Assembly: GCF_004000235.1 (NCBI RefSeq)
Contig: NZ_RCIO01000002.1
Span: 504 to 64,503 of the forward strand
DNA: 64,000 nt
From: Mesorhizobium sp. Z1-4
GTDB lineage: Bacteria > Pseudomonadota > Alphaproteobacteria > Rhizobiales > Rhizobiaceae
Direction of reading: 5' to 3'
Part shown: positions 52,188 through 61,912 of the stretch, in pieces
Position numbering within the stretch: position 1 is the stretch's first letter
How the letters are laid out: each line of letters begins with the position of its first letter
Notes under the pieces: model-generated
What the model saw: only the letters and a program-made list of their open reading frames with translations
Database searches by the model: none
What the model was told of the DNA's origin: nothing
Program-made: the position numbers and the translations under genes

Positions 52188-53780
52188 CTAGCCGGGCTGC
52201 CACCGGGCGGCGCCCCTGCCGCGTTCGATCGTATAGAAATGGCCGGCCCGCAGCTCCTCCCAGGCACCGGCTTCGCCGTCGGGCCAGACAATACGCGTTT
52301 GCGCTTCGGTTTGTCCGCCAAGTCCGAAATGCCACCAGCCGAGGTGGCCGCCGGCATGGCCCCCGCCCACAGTAATCTCGCGGCGCATCACCACATCGCC
52401 GCGCTTCACCTCTATCCAGCCGCCAATCGCGTCGCGATTGCGGCGCGGCTGAAGGGGCCTGATCTGGATCCAATTCGCGTTATCGAGGCCCGTATTGCGC
52501 CACAGCTGTGCTTCGACCCAGCGGTTCACGACGGCGAGATCGAGCATCCCGTCGAGATTGAAGTCTGCGATGACGGCGCCGCGTGAAATCGCCGTTGAGC
52601 CGATACCGGCCCTGTCGCCAGCCTCAGCGAATGAGCCGTCGGTTTTCTGCAACAGAAGATTGTTTGGGTCCTCCATGGCAAAGTCCGGCATCGCCGCGAC
52701 GTTTCCCTTGGCGATAAAAAGATCGGCCAGGCCATCGTTATTCATGTCCTCGAACTGCGCATGCCAGGCAGTGCTTGGCTTGACGTTTTCGCCGGCATAA
52801 GGCCGGTGCGCCGTCACTCCTTTGGCAAAGGCGGCATCGGTGTATGCCGGGCCGGGCGAGGTTCCAGGCGTGGGCTTGGTCAGCGTCTGAAGCTTGTTGT
52901 CCGCCATGCTGGTCAGGAAATATTCCTGGTAGCCGTCAAAATTCAGATCGTAGCCGGCGATGCCCATGCCCCAGATGCGCAGCCGCTCCCAACCGTCGGC
53001 GGCGGAATAAAGATACGGTTCGGCGCCTGCTTCGATGCGCCACAACTGCTCCTGGCCGCCTTTGTAATATTCGCGGTCGTTGGAGACCCGCAGGGAGGGC
53101 GTGCCGGAGCGGTTCCAGTCGGTAAACAGCATCGACAGCGCGCAATGGCTCGGCTTCAACGGCATAGGAGCTGCGAAGCGCGCGCCCTCCGCCCGGTGCA
53201 GCCAGTTGTCGGTGCAGGACCCCCAGGGAAATCCTTCTTCGCGTCGATCGATGTAGTTGCCGACAGCGATTGCCGGGAAGTCAGCGCCGTCTTCCCAGGT
53301 GGCGGCAAGGGCGGTGGACCAGGCATCGCCGCCGTCAAAGCCCCACATCTCGTTGGCGCGCTCGAAACGGCAGTTGCCACGTCCGCGCATGACAACGTTT
53401 TCGCCCACGCGCAGCAGCACGAGGTCCTTGATGCCGTCGCTGTCGATATCGAGCGCGTATGCGCCGGTGACCGCCTCAAGCTCCAGCCCGCTGGCCTGCT
53501 TTTCGAAGCGCAGCTCGCCGCCCTGGCGGCTGATGTTGCGGTAAAAGCCGGCGTGGGATGCGCCCCCGGCAAGAAACAGGTCGGGAAATCCGTCGCCGCT
53601 GCAATCGAACGCGGCTGCGCCGCCGCCAACCATGAATTCCCATTCGCCGGAATAGACTGTCGATATGCCGTCCGAGGCTGTTTCCTCGACGAATGAAGGC
53701 ACAGCGGGTTCGGCGCCGGCAACTCCATTGGCCAAGACGGCGATCGCGGCGGAGGCCATGGCCAGAAGCAACCGGTTCAT
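52188..53780 (-). CDS. CRTAC1-like FG-GAP/VCBS repeat protein
   Basis: 530 residues from ATG 53780, which overlaps the stop of the haloperoxidase gene (ATGA). The Sec signal is AMASAAIAVLANGVAGA. Repeated D-x-D/N-x-DG calcium-type loops are seen: FDCSGDGFPDLFLAGG, LDIDSDGIKDLVLL, YDLNFDGYQEYFLTSM, DMNNDGLADLFIAKG, DFNLDGMLDLAVV, as in an integrin-like beta-propeller. The ASPIC/UnbV-type C-terminus is NTGLDNANWIQIRPLQPRRNRDAIGGWIEVKRGD and so on. Extracytoplasmic; the link with a vanadium haloperoxidase is recurrent in other bacteria, from my recall. Confidence 0.88.
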   Translation of the reverse strand: MNRLLLAMASAAIAVLANGVAGAEPAVPSFVEETASDGISTVYSGEWEFMVGGGAAAFDCSGDGFPDLFLAGGASHAGFYRNISRQGGELRFEKQASGLELEAVTGAYALDIDSDGIKDLVLLRVGENVVMRGRGNCRFERANEMWGFDGGDAWSTALAATWEDGADFPAIAVGNYIDRREEGFPWGSCTDNWLHRAEGARFAAPMPLKPSHCALSMLFTDWNRSGTPSLRVSNDREYYKGGQEQLWRIEAGAEPYLYSAADGWERLRIWGMGIAGYDLNFDGYQEYFLTSMADNKLQTLTKPTPGTSPGPAYTDAAFAKGVTAHRPYAGENVKPSTAWHAQFEDMNNDGLADLFIAKGNVAAMPDFAMEDPNNLLLQKTDGSFAEAGDRAGIGSTAISRGAVIADFNLDGMLDLAVVNRWVEAQLWRNTGLDNANWIQIRPLQPRRNRDAIGGWIEVKRGDVVMRREITVGGGHAGGHLGWWHFGLGGQTEAQTRIVWPDGEAGAWEELRAGHFYTIERGRGAARWQPG

Positions 53781-55123
53781 GGCCGGGCCCTCGTCACCAG
53801 CGCGTTGGTATGAGCTGCGATACACTTTCCCTGATCGAGGCCGAGTTCGATCGCGGCGCGGTAGTGAATGCCGCCGTAGAGCCGCGAGATACCCGCCTCT
53901 TCGGCGGCGTGCCAGAAACTGTCGAACTTGCGCGCTGGCAGTCCGTCATCGTCATGCGTTCTGTCCTCAAAGGCGTAATCCGCACCGAACAGATTGGTCA
54001 GCACCTCGGCCGCCGCGCCGGACTGGGTGCTGTGCCCGCTCGGATATTCCGGAAAGGGCGGTGTGATCAGTATTGCCTGCCAAGCCGGGTCGATGACGCG
54101 CCGGATGTATGTGAGCGGCCGCACCAGGTCGTATTTATACTTGTCGTGCCAGCAGCCGATGAATGCATCCGCCAAACCGATGCCGATGCGGGCGAGCGTG
54201 TCGACACGCATTTCGAGCGTGGCCTCCTTCTCGCCAAGCACCTGCAGCGCAATTGCCAGCCAGTGACCGGGAGGCGTTGGCGTCAGCATCGGGTCATCCG
54301 ACCAGAAGCGGGCAATGGCCTCCTGATCTTCGGTAAGGCTCAGCGATACGTCATAGACTTCGCGCGCCTCGATGAAAAAGGACGAGCCGGGCTCCTCGCT
54401 ATAGGCAGGAGGAGGCGGGAGACCACAGGTTGCTCCGTCCGGCATGGCAAATGTCCGGTTGCGGCCCCAATCGGGCAGCAGCGGAACCTGCTGCTGGCCG
54501 ATAGTGCTGGTTGGCACCCAGTGTTCGGGGCCCGGTTTGAGTTCGTACCGGAACGGGAAGCCCATGTTTTCGACCACCGCGCCACCGTCCTGCGCGGCCC
54601 AGGCCAGCATATGCTCACCGAGCGCCTGGCCATAAGCGGTGCTGCGGTCGGCGATATCGGGATCCACCCCGGCCCGGGCAACCGCGTCGAGCTTGCGGGC
54701 AATCGCATCGATGGCCCGCTGGCCGGTCGGGCCCGTGTTCGCGAACAGGCTCTCCATGAGGAGCGAGACCGATGCCTGCAGGGCCATGGCGTCGTCATAA
54801 TCGCGCCCGGGCTCGCGAACCGGAGGCGGCGTGAGGCCATTAAGCTGGCCCGCAAGCGTTGCGAACCCGTCGCGACCGCTCGCAACGGTCTCGTAGGCGG
54901 TGACGCCGAGATAAGCGAAGGCGCGGCTGGCAACAGGCGGCGAATAGGTCGGCGTGTGGCGGACAAGTTCCAGCGCCAGCCTGTACCAGGTGCCCAACAC
55001 TTCCAGGTTGCGCGGTTCAGCCGATTGCGCCGGGGCAGCGAGGGCCGCCGTTACGGTCGCGATCGCCAATATCAAGCGGCAGGCCGCCGCGCGGAATGCA
55101 ATGCGCACGATAATTCCCGCCAT
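53777..55123 (-). CDS. Vanadium-dependent haloperoxidase-like (PAP2 superfamily) protein
   Basis: 448 residues from ATG 55123 (MAGIIVRIAFRAAACRLILAIATV); an upstream ATG adds 12 residues. The signal peptide ends near AAPAQSA. The PAP2 core is seen: DKYKYDLVRPLTYIRRV (K-x6-RP-like), PPFPEYPSGHSTQSGAAAEVL (PSGH), and RLYGGIHYRAAIELGLDQG (SR-x5-H-like, here with GGIHYR), so the vanadate/phosphate site is present. It could be a haloperoxidase or an acid phosphatase-like enzyme in the periplasm. It is coupled by a 4-base overlap to the CRTAC1-like gene. Confidence 0.88.
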   Translation of the reverse strand: MAGIIVRIAFRAAACRLILAIATVTAALAAPAQSAEPRNLEVLGTWYRLALELVRHTPTYSPPVASRAFAYLGVTAYETVASGRDGFATLAGQLNGLTPPPVREPGRDYDDAMALQASVSLLMESLFANTGPTGQRAIDAIARKLDAVARAGVDPDIADRSTAYGQALGEHMLAWAAQDGGAVVENMGFPFRYELKPGPEHWVPTSTIGQQQVPLLPDWGRNRTFAMPDGATCGLPPPPAYSEEPGSSFFIEAREVYDVSLSLTEDQEAIARFWSDDPMLTPTPPGHWLAIALQVLGEKEATLEMRVDTLARIGIGLADAFIGCWHDKYKYDLVRPLTYIRRVIDPAWQAILITPPFPEYPSGHSTQSGAAAEVLTNLFGADYAFEDRTHDDDGLPARKFDSFWHAAEEAGISRLYGGIHYRAAIELGLDQGKCIAAHTNALVTRARP

Positions 55124-55191
55124 CCTAAATCGATTAGACAGCCTGCCGCAGCTAAGCACGGCAGTGCCGATGGCGACAAGGGGCGAGGGGA

Positions 55192-55881
55192 CTATGCTTC
55201 CTTGATGGCGTAGCCGGCGCCGCGCACCGTGCGGATGACGTCTGGCATGCGGCCGGTGTTGACCGCCTTGCGCAAGCGGCCGACATGCACGTCGACCGTG
55301 CGTTCGTCGATATAGATCGTCTCGCCCCAGACATTGTCGAGCAGCTGGGCGCGCGAGAAGACGCGGCCGGGATGCTGCATCATGAATTCCAGCAGCCGGA
55401 ACTCGGTCGGCCCCAGCCGGATTTCACTCTTTTTGCGGTAGACCCGGTGGGCCTCGCGGTCGAGCATGATGTCGCCGACCTTGAGCACCGACGACAGCAC
55501 CTCGGGTTTGGCGCGGCGCAGGAGCGCGCGGACGCGGGCGATGAACTCAGGCGTGGAGAAGGGCTTTACGAGGTAGTCGTCGGCGCCGGTGGCCAGGCCG
55601 CGCACGCGGTCGCTCTCCTCACCGCGTGCCGTGAGCATGATGATCGGCAGCCGCTCGGTCTCGGCGCGCATGCGCAGACGGCGGCAGAGCTCGATGCCCG
55701 AGATCGCCGGGACCATCCAGTCGAGCACCAGGAGGTCGGGCGTGCTTTCCTGCAATCTGAGCTCGGCCTCGTCGCCACGATTGACGATCTCGACCTGATA
55801 TCCCTCGGCCTCAAGGTTGTATTTGAGCAGCACGCATAGCGGCTCCTCATCTTCGACAACCATCACTTTCGGAGCGATCAT
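55192..55881 (-). CDS. phoB: Phosphate regulon response regulator PhoB
   Basis: 229 residues. Receiver domain: KVMVVEDEEPLCVLLKYNLEAEGYQVE, phospho-acceptor Asp54 in LLVLDWMVPAISGIELCRRL, and the conserved Lys in DDYLVKPFSTPEF. The OmpR/PhoB winged helix is C-terminal (LGPTEFRLLEFMMQHPGRVFSRAQLLDNVWGETIYIDERTVDVHVGRLRKAVN). It activates Pho-box promoters when phosphate is short. Last gene of pstSCAB-phoU-phoB, 13 bases after phoU. The partner kinase gene phoR is not in this window. Confidence 0.97.
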   Translation of the reverse strand: MIAPKVMVVEDEEPLCVLLKYNLEAEGYQVEIVNRGDEAELRLQESTPDLLVLDWMVPAISGIELCRRLRMRAETERLPIIMLTARGEESDRVRGLATGADDYLVKPFSTPEFIARVRALLRRAKPEVLSSVLKVGDIMLDREAHRVYRKKSEIRLGPTEFRLLEFMMQHPGRVFSRAQLLDNVWGETIYIDERTVDVHVGRLRKAVNTGRMPDVIRTVRGAGYAIKEA

Positions 55882-55894
55882 CGGTGTCTTCCAA

Positions 55895-56602
55895 TTATTC
55901 CGCGAGCGCCGCGATGGCGGTTTCGTCCTGCTTGGGACGCTGCGCGGGAAGCTGCTCGCCGGTGACCGTATAATACGCGTTTTCGGCGATGTTGGTGACG
56001 TGGTCGCCGATGCGCTCCAGATTCTTGGCGCAGAAGAGCAAATGCGTGCAGGCGGTAATGTTGCGCGGATCTTCCATCATATAGGTCAGGAGCTCGCGAA
56101 ACACGGCGGTGTATTTGATGTCGATCTTCTCGTCGCGGTTGCGCAGCTCGCGCAGCGCTTCGGCGTCGCGGGCAACATAGGAATCGACCACGCCCTTCAC
56201 CTGCACCAGTACCATTTCCGACATGGTTTCGATGGAGAGCGCCAAGGATTTCTGCGTTGGCGTCTGCACCACTGCGCCGACCCGCTTGGCGATGTTCTTG
56301 GCGAGGTCGCCGATGCGCTCCAGATCGGCCGCCATGCGGATTGCACCGACCACGCTGCGCAGATCGAGCGCCATGGGCTGGCGCTTGGCGATCAGCGTGA
56401 TGGATGCCTCGTCGAGTTCGCGCTGGCGCGCATCCATGACGGAATCGTCGGAGATGATGCGCTGTGCAAGCGCGTTGTCCGAATTGACCAGCGCGCCGGT
56501 CGACGATTTGACCATCGAGCAGGCAAGATCGCCCATGTCGCGAATGAGCCGGTCGATATGTTCCAGTTCCTCGTCGAAGGAGGTGACGGTGTGCTCGCCC
56601 AT
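55895..56602 (-). CDS. phoU: Phosphate signalling protein PhoU
   Basis: 235 residues. Two tandem three-helix PhoU repeats: SFDEELEHIDRLIRDMGDLACSMVKSSTGALV with DSVMDARQRELDEASITLIAKRQPMALDLRSVVGAIRMAADLERIGDLAKNIAKR, then FRELLTYMMEDPRNITACTHLLFCAKNLERIGDHVTNIAENAYY. The E-R-I-G-D metal-site motif is present twice. PhoU links the Pst transporter to the PhoR/PhoB system. Between pstB and phoB. Confidence 0.97.
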   Translation of the reverse strand: MGEHTVTSFDEELEHIDRLIRDMGDLACSMVKSSTGALVNSDNALAQRIISDDSVMDARQRELDEASITLIAKRQPMALDLRSVVGAIRMAADLERIGDLAKNIAKRVGAVVQTPTQKSLALSIETMSEMVLVQVKGVVDSYVARDAEALRELRNRDEKIDIKYTAVFRELLTYMMEDPRNITACTHLLFCAKNLERIGDHVTNIAENAYYTVTGEQLPAQRPKQDETAIAALAE

Positions 56603-56625
56603 AACAGGTCCTCGTGTGGTCGATC

Positions 56626-57450
56626 TCAGCCGAAGCGGCCGGTGATGTAATCCTGGGTGCGCTTTTCCCTCGGGCTGGTGAATATCTGGTCGGTCGGACC
56701 TTCTTCCACGAGCACGCCGAGGTGGAAAAACGCAGTGCGCTGCGAAACGCGTGCCGCCTGCTGCATGGAGTGGGTGACGATGGCGATCGTGTAGTTTTCG
56801 CGCAGTTCGTCGATCAGTTCCTCGATCTTGGCGGTTGCGATCGGGTCAAGAGCCGAGCACGGTTCATCCATGAGGATCACCTCGGGCGACACGGCAATGG
56901 CGCGTGCGATGCAAAGACGCTGCTGCTGTCCGCCGGAGAGGCCCGTTCCGGGTGCATCGAGACGGTCCTTCACTTCCTCGAACAGACCGGCCTTACGCAG
57001 GCTTGAAACCACGATCTCCTCGAGGTCGGTCTTGTTCCGGGCGATGCCGTGAATGCGCGGGCCATAGGCGATGTTTTCGAAGATCGACTTGGGGAACGGG
57101 TTCGGTTTCTGGAACACCATGCCGACACGGGCGCGCAGCTCAACAACATCGACGGCCTTGTCGTAGATATCTTCGTTTTCCAGCGTGATCTTGCCGGTGA
57201 CGCGGCAGATATCGATGGTGTCGTTCATGCGGTTGAGGCAGCGCAAATAGGTGGACTTGCCGCAGCCGGAGGGGCCGATCAGCGCAGTCACCTGGTTTTC
57301 GCGAATGTCGAGATCGACATCGAAAAGCGCCTGCTTTTCACCGTAGAAGACGCAGACCTTGTCGCCACGCATCTTTACCGAATGTTTCGTGTCTGCCACG
57401 GCCACGTCTCCAGCCTGCAAAGCCACCTGATCGTTTGAATACATGTTCAT
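56626..57450 (-). CDS. pstB: Phosphate ABC transporter ATP-binding protein PstB
   Basis: 274 residues from ATG 57450 (MNMYSNDQ); an ATG at 57465 overlaps the stop of pstA (TAATG) and one at 57444 is also possible. Walker A is [21 protein letters not shown], signature [18 protein letters not shown], Walker [24 protein letters not shown], and [20 protein letters not shown] is typical for PstB. It drives phosphate import with PstC and PstA. Confidence 0.97.
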   Translation of the reverse strand: MNMYSNDQVALQAGDVAVADTKHSVKMRGDKVCVFYGEKQALFDVDLDIRENQVTALIGPSGCGKSTYLRCLNRMNDTIDICRVTGKITLENEDIYDKAVDVVELRARVGMVFQKPNPFPKSIFENIAYGPRIHGIARNKTDLEEIVVSSLRKAGLFEEVKDRLDAPGTGLSGGQQQRLCIARAIAVSPEVILMDEPCSALDPIATAKIEELIDELRENYTIAIVTHSMQQAARVSQRTAFFHLGVLVEEGPTDQIFTSPREKRTQDYITGRFG

Positions 57451-57464
57451 GGACCTTGATTCCA

Positions 57465-58820
57465 TTACCAGCGACGTTCGAAGCGGCGGCGCAGAAGTAT
57501 CGCGATGCCGTTCATGACAATGAGAAACACCAGAAGCACGATGATGGCGCCCGATGCACGTTCGACAAAGGCGGGGTCGCCGCGCTGGGTCCAGTTGTAG
57601 ACCTGGACCGGCAAGGCCGCGGCGGGGTCGAACAGGCCGCCGGGCGGTGCGTCGGGGAATTCGCGCACGAAGGCCACCATGCCGATGAGAAGCAGCGGCG
57701 CAGTTTCGCCGAGCGCCTGGGCAAGGCCGATGATCGTGCCAGTGAGAATGCCGGGCGCAGCCAGCGGCAGCACGTGGTGGAAGATCGTCTGCATCTTCGA
57801 TGCACCGACGCCAAGCGCGGCTTCGCGGATCGAAGGCGGCACGGCCTTGAGTGCTGCGCGCGTGGCGATGATGATGGTGGGCAGCGTCATCAGCGTCAGC
57901 ACCAGACCGCCGACGATGGGGGCGGACTGCGGCAGGCCAACATAGTTGATGAAGACGGCGAGGCCCAGAATACCGAAGACTATGGAAGGCACGGCTGCGA
58001 GGTTCGAAATGTTGACCTCGATAATGTCGGTCAGCCAGTTCTGCGGTGCGAACTCTTCCAGATAGATCGAGGCGGCCACGCCGATCGGAAGCGCCAGCGC
58101 CAGCACGATCAGCATCATATATGCAGAGCCGAGAATCGCGACACCGAGCCCGGCGGCCTCCGGCCGGGTGTCGGAGGCATCCGGCGCAGTGAAGAAGGCG
58201 AAGTTGAAGCGCGTCGACAGGGCGCCGGCGTCCTTCAGGGCGTCGGCCAGCATCAGCTGCTGCGGCGAGACATTGCGGTCGAGTTCGGCCGACGCCATCG
58301 TCACGCGGCCCTTGTAGTAACCGTCGACACGGCCGTTGGCGAGAAGCTCGAAGGTAACCGTTTCGCCAATCATGGAGGGGTCTGCCAGCACCGCATTGCG
58401 CAGCGTGGCGGGCGCTTCCTTGGAAACGATCTCGGCTGCGGCCTTGGCGTTCAGGCCTTCGATCTCGATTCCGGCCCCTTCCATCTTCGCCGCCATGGCT
58501 GCGCTGATCAGCGGCGCATACGAGAAGGTCGTCAGCTTCTGCAGCTCTTCGGGGTCGCGATTGCCGGACTTATCGAGCTTGGCCGGGTCGAGATAGATGT
58601 CGAGCGTGACGTAGGTCTGCCAGAAGGACGACGTACCGTTGTAGAGGATCGAGCCCAAGAGGCCGAACAGCGCCAGAATACCGAAGGTGACAGCCGCCAG
58701 GCCGAGCGCGCGGAACCGGCGCTCGGCGGTATGACGGCGGCGCGTGCGTTCGCCGCGCTCGTATAGCGAGCCGCCTTTTAGCTGCGCGGCAGCGGGAGAT
58801 GCTGCGGTGACGTCGGTCAT
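57465..58820 (-). CDS. pstA: Phosphate ABC transporter permease PstA
   Basis: 451 residues, the long rhizobial form with an extra periplasmic loop (residues about 60-200). Conserved helices: [41 protein letters not shown] (EEFAP motif), [61 protein letters not shown]. The last block is the EAA-type ATPase contact with the G-ETAPLL signature of PstA. It overlaps pstC by 4 bases (ATGA). Confidence 0.96.
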   Translation of the reverse strand: MTDVTAASPAAAQLKGGSLYERGERTRRRHTAERRFRALGLAAVTFGILALFGLLGSILYNGTSSFWQTYVTLDIYLDPAKLDKSGNRDPEELQKLTTFSYAPLISAAMAAKMEGAGIEIEGLNAKAAAEIVSKEAPATLRNAVLADPSMIGETVTFELLANGRVDGYYKGRVTMASAELDRNVSPQQLMLADALKDAGALSTRFNFAFFTAPDASDTRPEAAGLGVAILGSAYMMLIVLALALPIGVAASIYLEEFAPQNWLTDIIEVNISNLAAVPSIVFGILGLAVFINYVGLPQSAPIVGGLVLTLMTLPTIIIATRAALKAVPPSIREAALGVGASKMQTIFHHVLPLAAPGILTGTIIGLAQALGETAPLLLIGMVAFVREFPDAPPGGLFDPAAALPVQVYNWTQRGDPAFVERASGAIIVLLVFLIVMNGIAILLRRRFERRW

Positions 58821-60277
58821 TCGTACTGCTCCCGGTATTTGCGCACGATGTAGAGCGCCAGAACATTGAGGCCGAGGGTGAAGGCGAACAGCGTCAGGCC
58901 GAGCGCGAAGGCGACCAGCGTCTCCGGGCTGGCGAATTCGGTATCGCCGGTCAGCTGCGAAACGATCTTCACGGTGACGGTGGTCATGGCCTCGAAGGGG
59001 TTGAGGTCGAGCCGGGCGGCCGCACCTGCACCCATGACGACGATCATGGTTTCGCCAATGGCGCGGCTGGCGGCCAGTAGAACCGCCCCCACGATGCCTG
59101 GAAGTGCTGCCGGCATGATGACACGGCGGATCGTTTCCGACTGCGTGGCGCCTAACCCGTAAGAGCCGTCACGCATCGATTGCGGCACGGCGTTGATGAT
59201 GTCGTCGGAGAGAGACGACACAAACGGAATGAGCATGATCCCCATGACCAGGCCGGCGGTCATGACCGAGGATGACGAACTGCCGAGGCCAAGCGGCTGG
59301 GCGATCCAGTCGCGCAGGAACGGGCCGACCGTGATGAGCGCGAAGAGGCCGTAAACGATGGTCGGGATGCCTGCCAGAATTTCGATGGCCGGCTTGGCAA
59401 AGCCACGTAGCGAGCGGCCGGCATATTCCGACAGGTAGACCGCGATCATAAGGCCGACTGGAACGGCCAGGATCAGCGCCACCAGCGACACGTAGAACGT
59501 GCCCCAAAGAAGCGGGATGATGCCGAGATCGGAGCCGCCGCGGAATTGCGGGTCCCAGACGGTGGAGAAGAAGAACTCGCTCGCCGGGTACATGCCGAAG
59601 AAGTTCAGCGTCTCGAAAAGCAGTGAGCCGACAATGCCGAATGTCGTGAGAATGGCGACGAGCGACGAGCCCATCAGCAGCGCGCGGATGAAGGTTTCGC
59701 TCACATTGCGCGCCCGCATGGCGGGGTGAATTCGGCTCCATGCCCAGAGGCCAAAGCCGATCGCGGCGGCAAGCACCAGTATGTTGCGCGCCAAGGCGCC
59801 GGTCTTGCCGATCGCACGATATGACTTGGCGGCCTCGAAAACAGGCACCGATACGTCTGAGCCGAGCGCCACGCCCGCATTGGCGAGCATGTCGCGGATG
59901 CTGGTCGTTTCGGCGCTCAGGCCGGCGAGGTCGGTTTCGGTGAGCGAACCCCGGTCGACGATGATGTCGAGGCCGTCGGCGATGCGGCGGACATCGGACA
60001 TCACGAGGCTTCGTACGCTGCCTTCCGGAATGGCGCTGTCGGGGATCTGCGTGCTGACTTGGCTTTCAATGAAGACCGGCTGGAGAAACAGCCATGCGCC
60101 CAGGAGAAAATAGGCGGGGATGGCGATGAAAAGCGCAACGCTCTGGCCGTAATAGTTCGGCAGGGAGTGAAGGCGTTCGCCGGAGGCGGAGGATCGCGCC
60201 AGGGCACGCTGCCGGCCGGCTATGTAGCCGACGATCGTAAGCGCCAGCACGATTAGTGCGAGAATGCCAGGTGTCAT
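58817..60277 (-). CDS. pstC: Phosphate ABC transporter permease PstC
   Basis: 486 residues, also the long form: an N-terminal helix LIVLALTIVGYIAGR, a second near residue 60, a periplasmic loop, and then the PstC core FNFFGMYPASEFFFSTVWDPQFRG-like region (LNFFGMYPASEFFFSTVWDP), VGLMIAVYLSEYA, AGIPTIVYGLFALITVGPF and GATQSETIRRVIMPAALPGIVGAVLLAASRAIGETMIVVMGAG. The final block is the ATPase contact. Upstream is pstS by 63 bases. Confidence 0.96.
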   Translation of the reverse strand: MTPGILALIVLALTIVGYIAGRQRALARSSASGERLHSLPNYYGQSVALFIAIPAYFLLGAWLFLQPVFIESQVSTQIPDSAIPEGSVRSLVMSDVRRIADGLDIIVDRGSLTETDLAGLSAETTSIRDMLANAGVALGSDVSVPVFEAAKSYRAIGKTGALARNILVLAAAIGFGLWAWSRIHPAMRARNVSETFIRALLMGSSLVAILTTFGIVGSLLFETLNFFGMYPASEFFFSTVWDPQFRGGSDLGIIPLLWGTFYVSLVALILAVPVGLMIAVYLSEYAGRSLRGFAKPAIEILAGIPTIVYGLFALITVGPFLRDWIAQPLGLGSSSSSVMTAGLVMGIMLIPFVSSLSDDIINAVPQSMRDGSYGLGATQSETIRRVIMPAALPGIVGAVLLAASRAIGETMIVVMGAGAAARLDLNPFEAMTTVTVKIVSQLTGDTEFASPETLVAFALGLTLFAFTLGLNVLALYIVRKYREQYE

Positions 60278-60340
60278 GCCACGTCCGCCCCGTTGAAATC
60301 GGGCGGCGTCCTGAAGGCGCCGCCCGATACTTTAGTACGC

Positions 60341-61384
60341 TTACTTCAGCGGGCCCATCGGGGTCCGGTTGGCGACCATTTCCTGGGTCTTGGCGAGCTC
60401 CGGATCGGAGACGAGGCCGTAGGCGGCCAGCGGGCCGTCAGGTCCGGCGATTTCGTCGGAAACGAAGAACTCGACATATTGCTGCATGCCCGGGATCACG
60501 TCGAGATGCGCGTTCTTCACGTAGAAGTAGAGCGGACGCGAGACCGGATATTCGCCGGAGGCGATCGACTCGACCGAAGGCACGACGCTGTTCATCGTCG
60601 CGACCTGCAGCTTGTCGGTGTTGTTCTGGTAGAACGAAAGACCGAACACGCCGATGCCGTTCTTGTTGGCGTCGATACGGGCAAGCGTCTCGGTGTAGTC
60701 GCCGTCGATGTCGACGGAAACGCCGTCGGTGCGCAGCGTGGTGCAGGCGTCTTCAGCGGCATCTTCGTCGCCGCCATTGGCAGCCATCAGGGCTTCCATG
60801 GTGCCGTTTTCCTCGCAGCCGTCCAGAATGACCTTCTCGTCGAATACTTCGCGGGTGCCGTGCTTGGTGCCCGGGATGAAGGCCAGGATGTCCTGTGCCG
60901 GCAGGTCCGGGTTGACGTCGGCCCAGGTCTTGTTCGGATTGTCGACGACCTGACCGTCCTTCACGACCTTGGCGGCCAGAGCGGCGTGCCAGTCAGCCGG
61001 GGTGAATGCGAATGCTTCGCCGTTGATGTCGGAAGCGAAGACAATGCCGTCATAGCCGATACGGACTTCCTGGATCTCGGTGACGCCGTTGGAGGCGCAC
61101 AGATCGATGTCCGACTGCTTGATGCGCGAAGAGGAGTTGGCGATGTCGATGGTGTTTTCGCCTACGCCTTCGCAGAGCTTCTTGCGGCCTGCGCCCGAAC
61201 CGCCGGATTCAACCACCGGGGTCGGGTACTCGAAGTTTTCGCCAAAAGCTTCGGCAACGATCGACGCGTAAGGAAGAACGGTCGACGAGCCGGCGATCTG
61301 GATCTGGTCGCGCGCGGCGGCGGAGCCAGCAGACATCGCAACGGCAATCGCCGCGGCCGATGCCGTGAGAAGGATTTTCGTCAT
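60341..61384 (-). CDS. pstS: Phosphate ABC transporter substrate-binding protein PstS
   Basis: 347 residues from ATG 61384 (AGGAGT upstream). The Sec signal is MTKILLTASAAAIAVAMSAGSAAA. The mature protein begins DQIQIAGSSTVLPYASIVAEAF (phosphate-binding S-S-T), then PVVESGGSGAGRKKLCEGVG (S-G-G-S-G-A-G) and IANSSSRIKQSD. The C-terminal half includes KHGTREVFDEKVILDGCEENG and RPLYFYVKNAHLDVIPGMQQYVEFF. High-affinity phosphate receptor; first gene of the operon and directly after the Pho box. Confidence 0.97.
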   Translation of the reverse strand: MTKILLTASAAAIAVAMSAGSAAARDQIQIAGSSTVLPYASIVAEAFGENFEYPTPVVESGGSGAGRKKLCEGVGENTIDIANSSSRIKQSDIDLCASNGVTEIQEVRIGYDGIVFASDINGEAFAFTPADWHAALAAKVVKDGQVVDNPNKTWADVNPDLPAQDILAFIPGTKHGTREVFDEKVILDGCEENGTMEALMAANGGDEDAAEDACTTLRTDGVSVDIDGDYTETLARIDANKNGIGVFGLSFYQNNTDKLQVATMNSVVPSVESIASGEYPVSRPLYFYVKNAHLDVIPGMQQYVEFFVSDEIAGPDGPLAAYGLVSDPELAKTQEMVANRTPMGPLK

Positions 61385-61455
61385 GGAGCCTACTCCTGTT
61401 CGGAATTCGAGATTGCCGCCGTTCTTGGCGACAGGGCAGGCCATATCGACCCTGT

Positions 61456-61473
61456 GTAACAGTTCGATGACAG
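61456..61473 (-). promoter_or_regulatory. Pho box upstream of pstS
   Basis: On the minus strand CTGTCAT-CGAA-CTGTTAC: two 7-base direct half-sites, 11 bases apart start to start, five to seven of seven matching the CTGTCAT consensus. The 3' end lies 71 bases before the pstS start. PhoB is encoded at the end of the same operon. The rest of the 528-base gap (61385-61912) shows no supported gene. Confidence 0.85.
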
Positions 61474-61912
61474 ATTTGTGTAGCCGGCATTGCAGCCCTG
61501 CCGGCAAGAAAACCGTGCAATCTGAATCGGTTGCCGGGGAACTTTGTCGGCGTTGCATTTCATCGGCCAAAATCAGTGACTTGGCCGCTGCCCGCCGGGC
61601 GCTGGCGGGGCGTTCGGTGCAAGCTGGCGATGTTCAGAAAAAAAGCCGGGCAGGAGCGCGGTATCTTGGCTGCAACCGCCGCCGACCCCGACACAAGGCC
61701 GGAACGGGACACATTGGGGCTCAAAGTGATCCCGTCACTGGATCAGCGGGCCGCCTCTCCTGCCCGGAAGTTGCGAACCGGAAAACCCCCGTCCGCGGTG
61801 GTATTGTCCAAGGAATGGTCGCGCGCGACTATTGCGCGATCGCACCATATGGGATCAGGTCCGGTTTTGCAGCATTTCGATGCTGGTCCAGGGCACCAAC
61901 GGAGAGAGTTTC

